Source: Chloroflexota bacterium
GTDB lineage: Bacteria > Chloroflexota > Chloroflexia > Thermomicrobiales > UBA6265
DNA length: 7,342 bases
Reading direction: 5' to 3'
Assembly: GCA_019348515.1 (NCBI GenBank)
Contig: JAHWJF010000171.1
Location: 1 to 7,342 of the forward strand
This document shows, piece after piece, positions 5,861-7,342 of this stretch. The notes beneath the pieces are model-generated. The model ran no database searches. It saw only the letters and a list, made by a program, of their open reading frames with translations, and was not told the DNA's origin. Positions within the stretch are counted from its first letter, which is position 1, and every line of letters begins with the position of its first letter. The translations under genes and the position numbers were made by a program.

Positions 5861-6357
5861 ATGCGGCGGTGCGGGATGCCGCGCACGTCGTAAAGCGGGC
5901 CAGCAGGGGAAAACCCGAGCCGGCGATAGAAATCCTCCGCGGGGAGCTGCGCCGCCAGGGCCACCTCCAGTGCACCACCGCGATCGGCGGCGTCCAGGAG
6001 GAATCGCATAACCATGCCTCCAATACCTCGGCCTCGTGCCTCCGGCAGAGTTGCGACCCAGGCTATCAGCGCCTGCCCCCCCTTCTGCGGCGAGAGGGTC
6101 AGGCGCCCCGTTGATACCGCCCACGTCTCATGACCATCAACCCGGGCCTCCTTGGAGGAGGCAAGCGCGATGATGCTGCGATCGTCGTCCGGATCGGCGA
6201 CACGCAGATCCGCCACCCCTTGCTCTTCCGCAAAGACCCGCCGCCGAATTTCGAGCGCGGCGAGCAGCTCTTGAGGACTGGCGACGCGCACGACCTCAAT
6301 CCGAGGCGAGCCTCGGAGCTGCATCGCGATGTCGGCGTCGTGCGTCCTGGCGCTCAT
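5839..6357 (-). CDS. GNAT-family N-acetyltransferase, ElaA/YjcF-like
   Basis: A 172-aa acyl-CoA-dependent acetyltransferase of the GNAT fold. The region IRRRVFAEEQGV (37-48) and the ending AEDFYRRLGFSPAGPLYDVRGIPHRRM (140-166) resemble the ElaA/YjcF branch. The acetyl-CoA pyrophosphate loop is EARGRGIGG (106-114), and the tyrosine of FYRRLGF is the usual general-acid position. The start is taken as the ATG at 6357, whose ATGA overlaps the argH stop and implies translational coupling; an in-frame ATG at 6393 would add 12 residues lying inside argH. The substrate is unknown. Despite the arginine-gene neighbour it does not resemble the short N-acetylglutamate synthases I know, so a direct role in arginine synthesis is not supported by sequence. 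Confidence 0.85.
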   Translation of the reverse strand: MSARTHDADIAMQLRGSPRIEVVRVASPQELLAALEIRRRVFAEEQGVADLRVADPDDDRSIIALASSKEARVDGHETWAVSTGRLTLSPQKGGQALIAWVATLPEARGRGIGGMVMRFLLDAADRGGALEVALAAQLPAEDFYRRLGFSPAGPLYDVRGIPHRRMIRRRPN

Positions 6358-7342
6358 GCAAGAGTGTCCATTGAGGGGGTCATCACGGCCCAATGCGCCG
6401 CGTTGCGCTCGGCGAGGCGCGTTCGCGCCTGAGCAAGAGCCGCGCGCGCCGCCGCGAGCTGCTCCGCGACCCGGTTGGGCGCGGTTCCTCCGGGAACGTC
6501 GCGTGAGGCCAGACTCTCCGCGGCCGTCAATGGTGGACGCTCCGCGGCAAAGATCGGGTGTGCCTCAGCCCATTCCGCCTCCGTGAGATCGGCGAACGTT
6601 TTTTCCGAGGCGATGCAGTAAGCGACCAGCTTGCCGGTCGCCTCGTGGGCTTCCCGGAACGGGACGCCGCGTCGCGCCAGGAGATCGGCGGCGTCGGTGG
6701 CGAGAGAAAAGTCGGCGGTGGCGGCGTCGCCCATTCTATCGGCCCGCCAGCGCGCGGTCCGGATCATGGACGGTAGGACGCCGAGGGTGGCGAGCAGGGT
6801 ATCGACGGAGTCGAACAGTGCCTCCTTATCCTCCTGGAAATCCTTGTTGTAGGTGAGTGGCAGACCTTTAGCGACCGTGAGCATGGCAACCAGGTTGCCA
6901 TAGACGCGGCCGGACTTGCCTCGAGCCAGCTCGGCGACGTCCGGATTCTTCTTCTGGGGCATGATCGAGCTGCCGGTGGAGAACGTATCGGAGAGCTCCA
7001 GAAACCGGAACTCGGCGGAGGCCCAGAGGATGATCTCCTCTGCCAATCGGGACAGATGCATCGCGACCATGGCACAGGCGTAGAGCGCATCGAGCACGAA
7101 ATCGCGATCGGACACGGCGTCAAGGCTGTTGGTGGAGATGGCGCCGAAGCCGAGGTCTGATCGCGTCGCCTCGCGGTCGATCGGGTAGGTCACCCCGGCG
7201 AGGGCTCCCGCCCCGAGCGGCATGACATCGGTACGGCGAAATGCATCATGCAGGCGATCGAGGTCACGGTCCAACATGGCGACGTAGGCAAGCAGATGGT
7301 GTGCCAGGAGGACCGGCTGCGCCCGCTGCAAGTGGGTATAGC
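6354..7342 (-). CDS. argH: Argininosuccinate lyase, 5' end beyond the window
   Basis: Last step of arginine synthesis: cleaves argininosuccinate to arginine and fumarate, as a cytoplasmic homotetramer of the fumarase/aspartase superfamily. The visible 328 residues begin at the conserved GYTHLQRAQPV segment, in which the His belongs to the active site; about 155-160 amino-terminal residues lie past the window edge. The family signature GSSIMPQKKNPD, whose flexible loop carries the catalytic serine, lies near 6939-6974. The carboxyl-terminal region includes GVPFREAHEATGKLVAYC and the typical SRDVPGGTAPNRV. No frame break is seen. The stop overlaps the downstream GNAT start by 4 bp, so the two are cotranscribed. 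Confidence 0.96.
   Translation of the reverse strand, partial: YTHLQRAQPVLLAHHLLAYVAMLDRDLDRLHDAFRRTDVMPLGAGALAGVTYPIDREATRSDLGFGAISTNSLDAVSDRDFVLDALYACAMVAMHLSRLAEEIILWASAEFRFLELSDTFSTGSSIMPQKKNPDVAELARGKSGRVYGNLVAMLTVAKGLPLTYNKDFQEDKEALFDSVDTLLATLGVLPSMIRTARWRADRMGDAATADFSLATDAADLLARRGVPFREAHEATGKLVAYCIASEKTFADLTEAEWAEAHPIFAAERPPLTAAESLASRDVPGGTAPNRVAEQLAAARAALAQARTRLAERNAAHWAVMTPSMDTLA

Noticed and set aside
5839..6357. GNAT gene as an N-acetylglutamate synthase (ArgA)
   Set aside because: Its motifs (VFAEEQGV, and the FYRRLGF to GIPH ending) fit the ElaA/YjcF branch, and the conserved segments of short ArgA-type enzymes are not seen.
6358..6393. Longer amino terminus for the GNAT gene from ATG 6393
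   Set aside because: The added 12 residues lie inside argH and are not family-like. The ATGA overlap at 6357-6354 is the usual coupled arrangement.

Overview
The window is GC-rich, uses several GTG starts and is densely coded. It carries an F420-type flavoprotein related to the Rv0121 and FbiB families, an Opp-type transporter whose binding protein has a Tat signal, and an FMN riboswitch. Together these suggest a Gram-positive-like F420 producer, most plausibly a Chloroflexota member of the Thermomicrobia type, or less likely an actinobacterium. This assignment is inference from gene content; no rRNA or other taxonomic marker is present.

Bases 1-397 are a non-coding control region. It holds a 35-bp array of an 8-bp tandem repeat, a promoter candidate that takes its -35 box from that array, a nearly canonical FMN riboswitch (RFN element, about 101-255) and a strong intrinsic terminator (315-344). 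This is the architecture of a transcription-attenuation switch that turns its operon off when FMN is plentiful.

The operon below it (398-4966, + strand) contains two DppB/DppC-type permeases overlapping by 4 bp, a Tat-exported family-5 solute-binding protein, and, 3 nt after it, a fusion of an Rv0121-like (PPOX/split-barrel, probably F420-binding) domain to an FbiB-C-terminus-like FMN nitroreductase domain. No ATPase gene lies in the cluster. FMN riboswitches normally control riboflavin synthesis or riboflavin uptake. The simplest reading is therefore that this peptide/nickel-type ABC transporter imports riboflavin or a related flavin or deazaflavin, and that the fusion enzyme handles flavin or F420 chemistry. 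This is the main candidate for an undescribed system here: the riboswitch and gene order are seen directly, and the substrate is inferred.

After a 164-bp gap with an inverted repeat comes upp (uracil phosphoribosyltransferase, + strand, 5131-5823). Convergent to it on the - strand is an argH-GNAT pair: argininosuccinate lyase (5' end beyond the window) and an ElaA/YjcF-like N-acetyltransferase joined to it by an ATGA stop/start overlap. These three genes look like ordinary chromosomal metabolism.
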